DNA of 64,000 bases, taken from Dasypus novemcinctus (Eukaryota > Chordata > Mammalia > Cingulata > Dasypodidae). Under the pieces are notes generated by a model. That model was not told the DNA's origin. It saw only the letters and a program-made list of their open reading frames with translations, and did not search any database. Positions 11,516-23,670 of this stretch are shown piece by piece; position 1 is the first letter of the stretch, and each line of letters begins with the position of its first letter. The position numbers and the translations under genes are program-made. The stretch is from the NCBI RefSeq assembly GCF_030445035.2, contig NC_080701.1:18816798-18880797 (forward strand), read 5' to 3'.

Positions 11516-12317
11516 GGAACATTTTAAGGTCATTTCACAAAGGTTTTTTTTTTTTCCTTTCACAAAAGCATAGAGGAGAATCGCTATCATACTATCCTAT
11601 AGGGTTCAACATGTTCCCATTAGAAATTATAACTTTCTGCCTGCAGTGAAAATGATTTAAAAATTCCAATAGCTTTCCCAAGAGCAGAATATTGATATTT
11701 ACTTCTCTTAGAAAGTCATGCTTCATCCTGGGAGTGCTTTCAAATGTTACCCAAATTAGCTTTCCTCATAATGAGGCTGGCAGAGTCAAAATTGATCATC
11801 GTGAATATTCCCTACAAGTCCTCTATAAGCAAGGACACTCTTGATCTACCCAGCCAGTTTTTCCACATAGTAACTCCATCACTTTCCATCTCAAATTCCA
11901 GATCACCAGTAAAAAATGACCCAGCAACCTTAAAAAAAGAAGAGTTTAAGAATGTTCTAAATCTTGATCTGGGAGAGGGGCTGTGGTTATGAAGAAATAC
12001 CTGTAAGATTCCATTTGAGCACAAGGGTGCACAGGAAAAAGAGAGCATTCCTTTCATAATTTAAATTTTAAAAATTCCACCTTGTTTGCAAAATTTTCAA
12101 CTTTCTGATATACAAATTTCTTTGCCTTTTTTTGGGTATGTATTAGAGGAATATATGAATTTAATAGGCTAGTGAGATAGGGATATGCATTTTGTTATCC
12201 TGAGTCTCTCATCTAGTAATTTCTCCTGAGTCTGTAAAATCCTTTTCTTTTAGAAACTACACATACCTACTAAATCATATATATTGTGTTGCAATTACTA
12301 AAGTTTTTGTCTCTCTC

Positions 12318-12412
12318 TCTCCCACTAGAATATAAAAGAAGGGGCTGTGTCCTCTTTATTGCAGTACCTAGTGTGATGCCTTGAGCATAGGAGATGCTTG
12401 ATACTCATTTAA
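12318..12412 (+). mobile_element. L2 LINE 3' end
   Basis: 'gaagggg ctgtgtcctc', 'gcagtacctagtgtgatgcc' and 'agcataggagatgcttgata' follow the L2 3' terminal consensus. It is cut off by the start of L1 copy A. Confidence 0.75.
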
Positions 12413-13738
12413 AAAAATGGTTTTATTGAAGTATAATTTACATACCTTAAAAATCACCGACTTTAAGAATTCTGCGTGATGAGTTTGACAACTGTTTCAG
12501 TCATGTAGCCATCACCACCAACAAAGCATAGACTATTTCTATCCCTCCAAAATGTTCCTTCGTGTCCTTTGCAGTCCCAAACGATCACTGATCTATTTTC
12601 TGTCACTATATCTTAACTTTTCACGAACTTTATGTAATGTATATGTATAAGCTTCTTCTTTTAACTGGGAATAATGCTTTTGAGATGCATACCAGTGACA
12701 GAATGTATCAGTAGGTCATTAATCTTATTAATATTCCATCGCATGGATATGCTGCAATTAGTTTATCCATGTGCATTTAGAGTCTCTTCAATTTTTTTAA
12801 AAAAACTCTGCTATGAACATACAAGTCTATGTGTGACCATATGCTTTCATTACTCTGGAGAATTTCCTAGGAGTGTGATTGCTAAAATAGCACGTGTATG
12901 CTTAAATGTATAAGAAGCTAACCAAACTGTTTTCCAAAGTGACGCTACCATTTTACATTCTCTTTCAGCAATACATGAGAATTCAAGTTTCTTCTTACCC
13001 TCATCAATACTTGGTATTGCCAGTCTTTCTAATTTAGCTGTTCTTGACATAGTGTGGTAGTACCTCATTTTGTACTTTAATTTTGCTAATGAGTACGGAT
13101 GTACTTTTTATTGTCATTTGCATATATTCATTGGGTGAAATGTTTATTCACATCTTTTAAAAATTGCATTCTTTGTGTTCTTGTTCTTCAGTTATAAAAG
13201 TTCTTTGTATAAATCTGGATTCAAGTCCTTTATCAGATATATGCTTATAAATATATTTTTCCCATCTCTGGTTTGCATTATCATTTTTTAAATCATGTTT
13301 TTCAAATCATTTTTTTTTGTCTTGGTGAAGTCTAAATTATATTTTTTAATAATTAAGGCTTTTTCATAGCTACCATATTGCTAATCATTTTCTGTTTGCC
13401 CACTTACTCTGTTTTGTTTTTCCTCTTCTCTTGCCTTATATTGCAGCAACTGAGGTTTTTGTGTGATTCCTTTTTATAGCCACTATTGACTTGATAGTTA
13501 CCGTATATTAATATATTTTCAAAATGTTACTTTATGATTTGTAAGTTACATTTTTTACTTATCACAACTAAATAGGATTATAACACTTCACAAATAAGAA
13601 TAAGAACCTTTGAACAGTATACTCTTACTTTGTACTATCCTTTGCGATAGAGTTCTCATGCCATTTACTTCTACATACTATCAACCCACATAAATTTATT
13701 ACTTTTGTGTTAAAATGGTTATCTTTTCTTAAATATTT
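12413..13738 (-). mobile_element. Ancient L1 copy A, 3' segment
   Basis: Read on the minus strand this is an old L1M-type 3' UTR followed by the ORF2 C-terminal region. Recognisable antisense marks are 'ttgaagtataatttacata', 'aaccaaactgttttccaaag' and 'aagtcctttatcagatata'. It stops near 13738, where copy B begins. What looks like its continuation appears at 27544, after about 13.8 kb of later insertions. No open ORF2 remains. Confidence 0.8.
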
Positions 13739-15249
13739 TTTTATTAGAGAAGTTGTGGTTTTACAGAAAAATTATGCATAAAATATAGAAATACCATATA
13801 CCACCTTACTATTAACTCTTTGCATTGGTGAGGTACATGGGTCACTGTGTTGCATGTTTCCATGGATTTAAAAAAAATTATTCTAGTAACATATATGCAA
13901 ACTAAAATATCCCCCTTTAACCATTCAAATATATAATTCACTGCTGTTCATTATGTTCACTTTGTTGTGAACATATCCACTATATCCATTACCATAACTC
14001 TTCCACTGTACAAAAGAGAAACTCTAAATTTTAAGCATTTACTCTCTATTTCCTACACTCACCCTGTCCCTGGTAACCTTTATTGTAGATTCTGGCAACA
14101 GGAGTTTGTTTATTCTACTGTTTCGTATCAGTGAGATCATACAATATTTGTTCTTTTGTGTCTGGCTTATTTCATTCCACATGATGTCTTTAAGTTTCAT
14201 CTATGTTGCTGCATGTATCAGATTTCATACTTATTTACAGCTGAACATTTCACTCTGTATATATATCCTTTATGTTTATCCATTCATAGGTTGATAGACA
14301 CTTGGATTGCTTCCATCTTTTGGCAATTGTGAATAATGCTGCTATGAACATCAGTGTGCAAATTACGTTCAAGTCCCAGCTTTCAATTCTTTTGGGGTAT
14401 GCACCAAGTGAGATTGGCTGGGTCATATGGTAATCCTATACTTAGCTTTCTGAGGAACCACCAAACTGCCTTCCACAGGGGTTGCACCATTTTACATTCT
14501 TATGAACAATGAATAAGTGTTCCTATTTCGTGTTCTCTCTAATGCTTATAACTTTACTTAAAAAAAAAAAAGTAGTCCATTCTTGTGGGTGTGAAGTGGT
14601 ATCTCACTGAGGTTTTGATTTGCATTTCCCTAATGGCTAATGTTGTTTACCATATTTTCATGAGCTTTTTGGCCATTTGTATATCTTCTTTGCAGAAATG
14701 TCTATTCAAGTCTTTTGCCCATTTTTCCTTGGGTTGTTTGTCTTTTTGTTGCTTATTTGAAGGATTTCTTTATATATTCTGGGTGTTAAACCCTTATCAA
14801 ATATGTGGTTTCCAAGTATTTTCTCTCATTGTATAGGATATCATTTTACTTTCATGATAAAATCCTTTGAGGCACAAAAGTTTTTAATTTTGTTAGAGAT
14901 TCCATTTACCCGTTTTCCCTTTGTTGCATGTGCTTTGGGTATAAAGTCTGTCTAAGAAATCATTGCCTAAACCAAAATCCTAAAGAAGTTTTTTATTGAA
15001 TTTTATATTTCTGGCTCTTAAATTTAGGTCTTTGTTTTACTTTGAGTTGATTTTTGTATATGGTGTAAGATAGGGGTCCATTTGCAACTTATCCATGTAG
15101 ACACCCATTCTCCCAGCACCAGTTTTTGAAGAGACTATTGGCCATAAATGTAAAGCTTGATTTCTGAACTCTCAGTTCAATCCCATTGGGTTATATATCT
15201 GTCCTTGTGCCAGTACCATGCTGTTTTGGTTACTGTGGTTCTGTAATAA
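13739..15249 (-). mobile_element. Ancient L1 copy B, 3' UTR and ORF2 C-terminal part
   Basis: Antisense L1MA/B-like text: 3' UTR ('ttttacagaaaaattatgca', 'ccttactattaactctttgc'), then the ORF2 C-terminal region ('gcaattgtgaataatgctgc', 'tttgcccatttttccttggg'). Frames are destroyed. The reverse-transcriptase core that should follow is missing; an L1 tail at 15250-15430 occupies the place. Confidence 0.85.
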
Positions 15250-15430
15250 CTCAAAAAAATTTTTTTTAATTTTAATTTTTTTAAAGATACTTAGATTACA
15301 TAAATGTTACATAAAGAATATAGGGTATTCCCACATATCCCACTCCCCACTTCTCCCACAATTTCCCACATTAACAACATCCCTCATTAGTGTGGTACAT
15401 TCATTGGATTGGGTTTAGTTTCCTCTTCTT
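15250..15430 (-). mobile_element. 5'-truncated L1 3' tail inside copy B
   Basis: Opens with a T-rich run, the A tail on its own strand. It continues with the lineage-typical 3' end also seen at 16994, 25306, 30890, 35766 and 55770 ('cccactccccacttctccca', 'gtgtggtacattcattg'). It is only about 180 bases long, and its arrival coincides with loss of B's reverse-transcriptase region. Confidence 0.75.
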
Positions 15431-15650
15431 TTCCTAGTTCTTCCAGATTTTAGATTAGATCTCTGATTTGAAATCTTTTTTCTTTTTTTAATATAAGCAT
15501 TTAAAGCTACCATTTTCTTTCTCAGGACTTCCTTTGCTGTATTCCAAAAGTTTTGGTATTTTGTATTTTCATTTTCATTCCCTTAAGACATTTCCTAATT
15601 TCCCTTATGATTTGTACTTTAAATCTTTGATGTTTAAGAGTACATTGTTT
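15431..15650 (-). mobile_element. Copy B, ORF2 segment between nested insertions
   Basis: Antisense ORF2 text from the endonuclease/RT linker ('gctgtattccaaaagttttg', 'ttgatgtttaagagtacatt'). It is split from its continuation by the SINE at 15651-16078. Confidence 0.8.
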
Positions 15651-16078
15651 AGGGAAGTATATTTGGCTCAACGGATAGACCATCTGCCTACCACATAGGA
15701 GGTCCAGGGCTCAAACCCAGGACCTCCTGACCCATGTGATGAGTTAGCCCACACTCAGTGCTGATGCATGCAAGGAGTGCCCTGCCACACAGGGGTGTCC
15801 CCTGCATAGGGAGGCCCCATATGCAAAGAGTGCACCCTGTAAGGAATGCCGCCCAGTGCGAAAAAAGTACAGCCTGCCCAGGAGTGGCACTGCACACATG
15901 GAGAGCTGATACAGCAAGATGATGCAACAAAAAGAGACACAGATTCCCAGTGCTGCTGACAAGAATATAAGCAGACACAGAAGGACACACAGCGAATGGA
16001 CACAGAAAGCAGACAACTGGGGGGAGGTGGTGGGGAAGGGGAGAGAAATAAAATAAAAATAAATATATCTTTTAAAAA
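15651..16078 (+). mobile_element. Armadillo-type tRNA-derived SINE (DAS-like), full length
   Basis: Starts GGAAGTATATTTGGCTCAACGG (A-box side), with B-box-like 'gggctcaaacccag'. It has a long body ('cacaggggtgtcccctgca', 'agcagacacagaaggaca') and an A-rich tail. The direct repeat AAGAGTACATTGTTT flanks it at 15636-15650 and 16079-16093, the mark of L1-driven insertion. Copy B resumes immediately after it. Confidence 0.95.
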
Positions 16079-16993
16079 AAGAGTACATTGTTTGATTTCC
16101 ACATTTTTCTGAAATTTCCCTTTCTTCTGTTGATTTCTGTCTTCATTCCATTGTGGTCAAAGAAAATACATTTTGATTTCAATATTTTTATGTTTATTGA
16201 GACTTATTTTGTGACCTGACATATGATCTGTCATATGCACTTGAAAAGACTAATTCTTTGCTTTTTTCAGGAGGTGAAGTTTTTTTATCTATGTTTGTTA
16301 GGTCCAGTTGGCTTAGAGTATCATTCATGTCTTATATTTCCTTGTTGATCTACTGTCCAAATGTTCTATCCAATATTGAAAGTTATGAAAGTTTCCTATT
16401 GTTAATGTAGAACTACCAATTTCTTCCTTCAAATCTTTAAGTATTTGCTTCCTATATTTTAGGGTTCCATTGTTAGGTGTATATATATTTATAATTGCTA
16501 CAACTTCTTATTGAAATGACCCCTTTATCAGTGTATAAAGACCATTTTGTCCCTCATAATATTTTCTGACTTACAGTCTATGTTATCTGATTTTATTATA
16601 GCTACCTGAACTCTGTTTCAGTTACTACTTGCATGTTATATATTTTTCCATCCCTTCAATTTCAACATATTTATGCCTTTGAATTTAATATGAGTTACTT
16701 GAAAACAGCATATAGTTGGGCAATGCTTTTTTTTTTACCCATTCTGCCCATCTCTGCCCTTTCACTGGAGAATTTAATACATTTACATTTAAAGTCACTA
16801 CTTAATTCAGGATTTCTTCTGCCATTTTGCTATTTAAGCTTTGTAAATTTTATCTTTTGCCTCGCAATTCTTGTGTTAATGACTACTTTTATATTTATTT
16901 GATTTTTGTATTGTATCATTTTGAGCCTCTTCTCATTTCTATCTAGATTTTTTTTTTCATGTATTTTACTTTTGGTTACTAAAGGGTTAATTT
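16079..16993 (-). mobile_element. Copy B, ORF2 endonuclease region (antisense)
   Basis: Antisense L1 ORF2 N-terminal half: 'ccattgtggtcaaagaaaat', 'ctatgttatctgattttatt', 'acagcatatagttgggcaat'. Multiple stops. It breaks at 'aaagggttaa', where copy C is inserted. Confidence 0.85.
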
Positions 16994-18927
16994 TTTTTTT
17001 TTTAGATCCTTAGATTATACAAATATCATATAAAAAATATAGGGGGTTCCCATATGTCCCACTCCCCACATCTCCAACATTTTCCCACATTTTCCCACAT
17101 TAACACCATCTTTCATTAGTGAGGTACATTCATTGCAATTGATGAATGCATTTTGGAGCAAAGCCACTAAGCATGGATTCAAGTTTACTTTGTAGTTTAC
17201 TCTCTCTCCCACTCAATTCTGTAGGTTATTGCAAGATTTATAATGGCATGTATCTGTCTTTGCAATGTCATTCAGGACAATTCTTAAGTCCCCCAAATGC
17301 CCCCTTATTATGCCTATTTTTCCATCTCCCTGCTATCAAAAACTCCAGTATCCACTGCCTCTACATCAATGATATAATTTCTTCCATTGCTAGAATCACA
17401 AAAACTCTACAGTAGAATATCAGTATGTCTGCTTTAGTCCATAGTTCATTGCCCAATCTGGAGGATTCTGGAATGGTGATATCCAGTCCACCTCTATTTG
17501 AGAGGGGGCTGTGATCCCTTAGGGCCAATGGATGGTACTCTTGCTTGCAGTTGTAGACTCTCTCAGTTCCTTGGTATGGTAGTTGTCCATCATTACCTCC
17601 ATGTTAGTTGTCCTGGGTGAGACCAATGAACTGGACAATAGGTGTTGCAACTTGAGATTCAGGGCTCAGCTAGCACATGGATGGTCCAAAGATTTAAGTC
17701 TCTTGGATGTACACCTACCAACTCTAGTACCAATTATAGGTTCACATAGAAGGATAGAAGAGCCGTGTGTAGGGAAACCACAACTAAGTCCAACTCTGTA
17801 ACTCTGCAGAGCATAAATTCCAAAGTAGAACCCACTGGCAAGGCACCAAACTTCTGAGATGTCTGCTCTGTGTCTGAATGTCTCCAGAACTCTTAGGAGC
17901 CCCACTATTTGGGGTACTATCTACTTTGGCAGTCAAAGAGATCCTGCTGAGACATGCACAAGTGTAACCTCTGAAATGACCTTCCAACTCACTTTGAAGT
18001 CTCTTAGCCATATACACTCATTTGTCTTTACCTTTTCCCCCTTTTGGTCAAGGTGTTTTTCAGTTGCATTGCTAGTTGGTGCTTCATAGTAATTCCTCAG
18101 TGCCAGGGAGGCTCATCCCTGGGAGTCATGTGCCATACTGGTGGGAAGGTAATGTATTTATATGCTGAGTTTGGCTTAGAGAGAGGCTATATTTGAGCAT
18201 AAAGGAAGCTCCCAGGAGCAACTCATAGGCACCCTATAATACTAGGCTGTTTCAATTTCAAGATTAAAGGTTCATATGCATCATCAATATCAAGGGCCTG
18301 TCAATGGACCATCTTTTCACTAGTCATTTTGTCCTTGGGGGATTCTTGCTGATCCATTAGAGAATGGCAGAGATCCCCAGGATGGAAATTTTATATTCCT
18401 TCAGTTATTGGCAAATCTCCACCCACCATAAAAATGCCCCAAGAGCATTTGAACACACTTATATGCCTTATATGTATGCCCAAGTGAACTTTCTCCCATG
18501 TATTCTCTGTCACTGACACCCCATACCAATGATCCTTCCCTGCCACAGTTGTAACCCTTCAGTGATCCAAAACTTCTTTAAAAATGAAGTCAGTATAATA
18601 GCCAAATACAATTAATAAGAAAATGAAATAATAATGATAGTTTTAAAAATATGAAATAAAATTTAAACAAAATAAAAAATAAAAAAATAAAAATTTGGGA
18701 TAATGAAAAATATTAAATTTTTTTTGGCATTTTGCCTTTAATCATTGTAAGATCTGTTGTCCTGTATATACAGTGACATTTTCTTCTGTTTATTCCCCCA
18801 GTGTCTGACTGTTATTTCTTTTTTTCATTTTGTCCTCAAAGAAGTTTTAGATTACAGAAAAGTCATGTACCAAATATAGGGGACTCCCGTATACCCAACA
18901 TTCTCCCTCTTTTCCCCTTCCCATATT
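16994..18927 (-). mobile_element. L1 copy C, long 3' UTR
   Basis: From the T-rich start at 16991 this follows the same 3' UTR as copy D at 55770-57700, block by block: 'gtgaggtacattcattgc', 'gcccactggcaaggcac'-like, 'gggaggctcatccctggg', 'tgcatcatcaatatcaaggg', and an A-rich patch at 18600-18710. Non-coding. It passes directly into ORF1-derived sequence near 18927, with no ORF2 between. Confidence 0.85.
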
Positions 18928-19340
18928 AAGGCATTTTGCATTGTCGTTAAAATCCCTAAGTCCCTGCTGAATTGTTTCTATCTTTTTATCTATGTGTTCT
19001 ACTATCTATTTGATTTCAGATGTACTGTCTTCCACATTGCTGATTGTTTCCTCTGTTTTTTTCAAATCTGCTGTTGTGTGCTTCCAGTGTATTTTTGATT
19101 TCTTGGATTGTGCCATTCATCACCATCATATCCATTATCTTTTTATGTGTGTTTACATTTCTTCATTATGTTCTCCTAATGTCTTCTTAATATCCTTAAT
19201 CTCTTCCTTCACTTCATTAAGTTGATTCATGATATTTGTTTGGACATCTCTGAATAGGTGCTCCATGTTCTTTTTTTCCTTCTGGTTTTTTAGTTTGTTC
19301 ATTGGACTGTGCTATGTCTTCCTGTTTCTTACTAGGTATC
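18928..19340 (-). pseudogene. L1 copy C, ORF1 N-terminal remnant
   Basis: On the minus strand this matches the coiled-coil part of the ORF1 in copy D (61015-61335). The shared antisense text includes 'tctactatctatttgattt', 'tgtgcttccagtgtattttt' and 'tggattgtgccattcatcac'. ORF1p is the L1 RNA-binding chaperone, which trimerises through this coil. The RRM and C-terminal domain are absent, as is all of ORF2. The frame is broken, so no product is expected. An ORF1-only layout recalls HAL1 elements, but a simple internal deletion would look the same. Confidence 0.75.
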
Positions 19341-19479
19341 TGTTTATCTTGATGAGTGTATTCAGTTTATTAGCTTCTTTTTCTATTTTTGGTTTTATTT
19401 TGTTGTTGTTTTTGTGTGTGTGGTAAGGTTTCACTTCGACAGTTTCTCTATTCTATTTTCTTCTTGTTGTTTATGTTCT

Positions 19480-20030
19480 CTTGAGAGAAAAAAAATTAGA
19501 ACCAGAGAAAAAGAGATAGGAAGAGAAAAAGAATGATAGTAAAAGGTATGAGAGGAACCTTACAAGACCAAGGAAATTAAAAAATTAACATGAGTAAGAA
19601 AAATAAAGGACTAAGATTAGAAAAGTAGAATAGAAACAATGAACCACAAGAAACAGAATAGAGAAAAACACGTAGAATAAATTAAAAGGCTGTAATGATG
19701 AGAAAAGGGGAAAAGAAAAGAGAAAAGAGAGAAAAAAAGATAAAGTAAGCAGAGAAAAAAGGAGAGAGAGCAATAAACAAGAAAAATTGGACACCAAATA
19801 AAATAAGTGGAATGAAAGAACACCACCAGAAAACAGAAGATATAATGATGGAGAGAAAAGAAATAGTATAGGTAGAGTAAATCAGTGAACAGAAGAGAAA
19901 AAGAAAAACAAGTGGAGAAACAAAGGGGAAATACAGCAAACAAGAAACAAGACAGCAGACTCATTTTAAAAAAGCAGTCAGAAGGGAAAAAAAAACACAA
20001 ATATAAGCATGGAAAAACAGCCTTCTTTCT
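19480..20030. repeat. Purine-rich tract in L1 C 5' UTR
   Basis: The plus strand is strongly A/G-biased for about 550 bases (L1 sense strand C/T-rich). It creates long spurious frames on both strands. A counterpart is at 61570-62130 in copy D. Confidence 0.85.
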
Positions 20031-20274
20031 TAGACCCCTAAGGATCTTCTCAGGCTGCTGGTGTTCTTCAATCACTCACCCTGCAGCCTGACCTCTGCAG
20101 GTTTTGAATCGGATTTTAGTGAGTAATATAAAGGAAATTTTTTAAAAAGGAAAGTTGTTTTTTTTTTTTTATTTTTAAATAAGAGATCCATGAAAAGCTA
20201 GAACAAAGAGCATGTCTATGTGTCCCGCCATCAAGTTTCAGCTGGATGCCTGATAACCTGGTGGATCACTTCTT

Positions 20275-20350
20275 GAGGAAGAGCTGGGACTCAAACCAGG
20301 GACTTTATATATGCTAGGCAGGAATTTTCCCACCAAACTATTCTGCCTCC
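20275..20350 (-). promoter_or_regulatory. tRNA-like A/B-box module in L1 C 5' UTR
   Basis: On the minus strand GGTTTGAGTCC matches the pol III B box (GGTTCGANTCC) at all but one position. A weaker A-box-like TAGTTTGGTGGG lies upstream at tRNA-like spacing. The aligned place in copy D (62425-62500) has a clearer A box and B box. It may be a tRNA-derived SINE fragment fixed in the L1 promoter region. Confidence 0.55.
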
Positions 20351-21107
20351 TTAGGTTAATTAGCCTTTTAGGAGTCTATCAGCCCCCTTTTCCCTCTGGC
20401 AGGTTAGACTCCCTGCAGTCCGCTGGAATCCTGCTGATCAGCCTCCTCTCTGATGTAACTCCCCTCTTTACCTGGGCGGCTGGGCATGACAGCCTGCCTG
20501 AGGAGATCCCCTCCCCTCTCCCTGTTGAGTCCGGGTCACCTCTGCTATTCAAGGGGGGCCTGGGTGGCTAAACTCACTGCAAAGAAATCACTCTCCCCTC
20601 TCACGGACTCCTCTCCCTCACAGGGAGTCTTCAGTCACACTTGCATTTGGAGTAGGGAGCCAGCAGCTCCATCTAGGCTGTCTGCCCTGAGGGCTGGGGC
20701 GGTGTGCCACTTCCAGCCACCAAAGTAGGCAACCCAAGATCTTCCCCTGTCTTCCCTCTCTGTCCAGTACCTTGCTAGGTGTCCTGTTCTGTATATATCC
20801 AATGGAGCTGGCAGGGAGGATGACATCTGCTCTCCTCTCAGATACAATTCACTAAGAGTTTTATCCTCACTTAGTATCTTGGGGGTTGGGAAGGGGAGCC
20901 CTTCCTGGCAACCGGGAGGTTTAATAAATCATGATTACTAGTTCTGGTTTCTTCATCTCTCTGACCCTCACTCTTCTGGGAGTTGTGAAGCAGTGTCCCA
21001 GTTTGCTGTACCCCAAAGCATGTCCCCAAGGCAGCCTCTGGTTCTTTCTTGTTTTAATGAGACAGTCTTAGCTGCCTAACCCTTTGGCCACGTTCCCACA
21101 ATCCCTC

Positions 21108-23237
21108 AGGGTTGGAATTTAACATCCTAAATATATAATAATCATATTTGATTTGATACAAACAGCCTCAAAAGCATACACATACACTTTTCCTCTACGC
21201 CTCATACTCGCCACTATTTTTGAACTTATTACCAACTATATCTTTGTGCCTTGTATGTCAGTGTACATTGTGAATATATCATCACTTTTTTATGCATATA
21301 CATTTTAGCACCTATAAGACCTAAGAGGTGGAGTTACATACATAAGAATAAACTGCAGTAATATTGGCATTTATAATCACCCAAATGGTTATCTTTATCA
21401 CAGGTCTTTATTTATTTATGCTGCTTTGAACCACTGCCAGTCTGAAGAAATCCCTTGCATTGCTTCTAAGGAAGGTCTAGTGGTGATGAATTCCCTAAGC
21501 TTTTGTTTATCTGGGAATGTATTAATCTTTCATTAATTTTTGAAAGAGTGTATCACTGGATATAAAATTCTTGTTTGGCAGTTGTTTTCTTGCAGCACTT
21601 TAAGCATTTCTATCACCTGTCTCCTTACCTTCATGGTTTCTGATGAGAAATTGGCATTTAATCTAATTGGGACTCTCATAATGCATATATTGGTATGTTT
21701 GATGATTCCCAGAGATATCTTTGGCTATTTTCACTTTTTATGATTAGTTTATCTATTTCTGCTTTTCATCCTGACTCATTTCAACTATACTGTCTTCAAG
21801 TTCACTGATTTCTCTGCCAGCTCCAATCTGCTCTTGAATCCCTCCTGGTATTTTTCATTTCAGTTATTGGGGTCTTCAACTTTGATAGTTGTTTTGTTAC
21901 TTTTTAAAAAATTTCTCTTTATTGAGATGCTTATATTGTTCATTCATTGTTTTCCTTTCGTTCTTTCTCTGTATTTCCTTCATCTCCTTGAGCATATTGA
22001 AGACATTTAAAAAGAGTCTTCGTCTGGCATTTCCATAGTCTAGTCTACTTTGTTGATGTTTTTCTGACTTTTATCCTGTTTCTGTGGATGGGTCATTATC
22101 TACCATTTCTTTTTCCTGTAATCTTTTGTTGCATACTGCACATTTTAATGTTTTAAAAATGTTAACTATGAATTTATTGTCTGAGATGTCTAAATCTTGA
22201 GTTTTTATCCTGCTAGTGATATGGCAAATATTTTCTTGCATGCCAGGAGCTAACAAAACCAGGTGAATCTAAACAAAAAACAGCTTTTACCATCTTTACA
22301 AATTGCCTCGTATTGGCTGGTGTTCTCCTTCAGAGTTAATCCCTTCTATCAGGATGGTCAGCTCAAGGCAAATGCAAAGTGTAGGGTCCTTTCTTTTTTC
22401 CTGGACCTGTGTCTTTTCCTTGACTTTTGCTTCCTTGTGGCCTTAGTATTTCCTTTGTTTACAGGTGTTTGAATGTCTCCTTTACTTTCCAGGAAACAGA
22501 TTTCTCCCTCTCCTGGTTGTTCTGTTGCAAACCTTCAAGCAGGAAAGATTTCGCCCTGTCTCATTTGTTTCCTACAAGTGCTTAACATGTCTCCAGCTGC
22601 TTCTGTGTGGAGGGTAAATATTGAGAGGGTGCCACACCAGAGATTAGTTTTCAAGTTAGTATTTCCCAGCCAGAACAAGGCCAGGGACCCACAAAGTAAG
22701 TGCTGGCCAATCCCAAAATGCCCTGGGGAGAGGATGTGGAAGGGGCCTGGACGGGTGCCAGGATCTTCTTCTGTAGCTCTCCAAAGGTACACTTTCTTGA
22801 CATGGCATCTGCACAGCAAATACAGCCCTTCAGTTCTTTGCAGTTCTGAGAAAGCATAACTTCCTTAAGTCTCCTCTACTGCCTTTGTCCAGGGAGACTT
22901 GAGACTTGGAACAATGGCTGGGATCCCATCAAAAGCAGTGTTGGGCAATCGATACCCACCCCCACATAGGGCAACTAGGTTTTTATGGATGTCTGTGGCA
23001 CCAGCAAGCTCTTCAGTGGGTCCTACCCCACCGCTGTCTCCCACAAGAGTAAGAGATGGGTGACAGTAATTGCTGTCAGGAGAGAGCAATTACTGGTATT
23101 CACCACAAATTACCTACCTCTTCTCTGGATGCTGCATGGTGGTCTACTGGGCTCCAGAGTTTTAATATAGTTTCTGGCTGTTTAAGAGTTGTTCTGGTAG
23201 AGGGACTGTGTCCTGCATATTGCTACTTTGCCATCTT
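21108..23237 (-). mobile_element. Ancient L1 copy B, ORF1 side and 5' UTR
   Basis: B resumes after C. 'ggaatttaacatcctaaat' continues the antisense L1MA-like text, followed by 'ctagtggtgatgaattccc', 'ttcatggtttctgatgagaa' and 'cagttattggggtcttcaac' (ORF1 side). From about 22220 it is non-coding 5' UTR, ending with 'tttgccatctttccgccatt' near 23237, which looks like an L1 5' terminus. All frames are interrupted. Confidence 0.8.
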
Positions 23238-23280
23238 TCCGCCATTCTCAGTTATTTATTTTTTTGAAGGAAGAGGTTGT

Positions 23281-23649
23281 CTGATTTTATTTTTTTATTT
23301 TTCGTTTTAAACAGATCAATTTTATTGATATGTATTAACAAAGCATACAATTTATCCAAAGTACACAATCAATGGTCAATGGTATTTAGTATAATCATAT
23401 AGTTGTGCACTCATTACTTCAGTCATTATTAAAGCATTTTCATTATTTCAATAATAATAGTAATAAACAAAAAACAGACAGACAAACAAGAAAATTCCTC
23501 ATCTCTCAATCTTTCTGTTTCCCCTGCTGTACATAGCTGCTATTTCTGGCTATTCTTGTACAATTATTTTTTTTATTTATTAAGCTGTTTTACTGAGATA
23601 TATTTAGGTGCCATATGATATACCCAAAGTGTGTAGTCAATGGCTTTTT
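23281..23649 (-). mobile_element. L1 3' end, same family as copy G (copy H, tail)
   Basis: After a T-rich start it reads 'catacaatttatccaaagta', 'attacttcagtcattatt', 'aacagacagacaaacaagaa' and 'ccctgctgtacatagctgct', the reverse complement of the end of the plus-strand L1 at 49980-50240. It stops at a hairpin near 23639. Confidence 0.85.
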
Positions 23650-23670
23650 TCCAGCTGTTAAAAAGCCATT
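23639..23670. repeat. Perfect 11-bp inverted repeat
   Basis: AATGGCTTTTT (23639-23649) pairs with AAAAAGCCATT (23660-23670) across a 10-base loop. It sits exactly where the L1 tail gives way to unrecognised DNA. Confidence 0.9.

Larger units (their letters stand above)
9646..12317. other. Intergenic single-copy DNA
   Basis: About 2.7 kb without a recognisable repeat, unusual in this window. It includes a second exon-like segment (10250-10292), a purine tract near 10720-10752, a small CpG-containing patch near 11275-11310, and the TAATTA-rich block at 11395-11515. No gene is supported. Confidence 0.45.
19341..21107 (-). mobile_element. L1 copy C, 5' UTR
   Basis: Parallel to copy D's 5' UTR: a purine-rich tract, then 'ctgcagcctgacctctgcag', then a tRNA-like module, then GC-richer DNA. 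The outer end (about 20870-21107) also matches the 5' UTR of copy H ('tcttctgggagttgt', 'ggccacgttcccacaatccc'). The direct repeat AGGGTTAATTT at 16983-16993 is echoed imperfectly at 21108-21120 (AGGGTTGGAATTT), so both ends of C are present. Confidence 0.8.

Noticed and set aside
18927-18945. Spliced L1 RNA as origin of the ORF2-less copy C
   Set aside because: The corresponding intact sequence in copy D shows no GT donor at the ORF1 side of the junction; deletion or template switching fits better.
19617-20075. 152-residue very hydrophobic frame on the minus strand
   Set aside because: It arises from the purine/pyrimidine tract of the L1 C 5' UTR; low complexity, no domain, no conserved counterpart frame in copy D.
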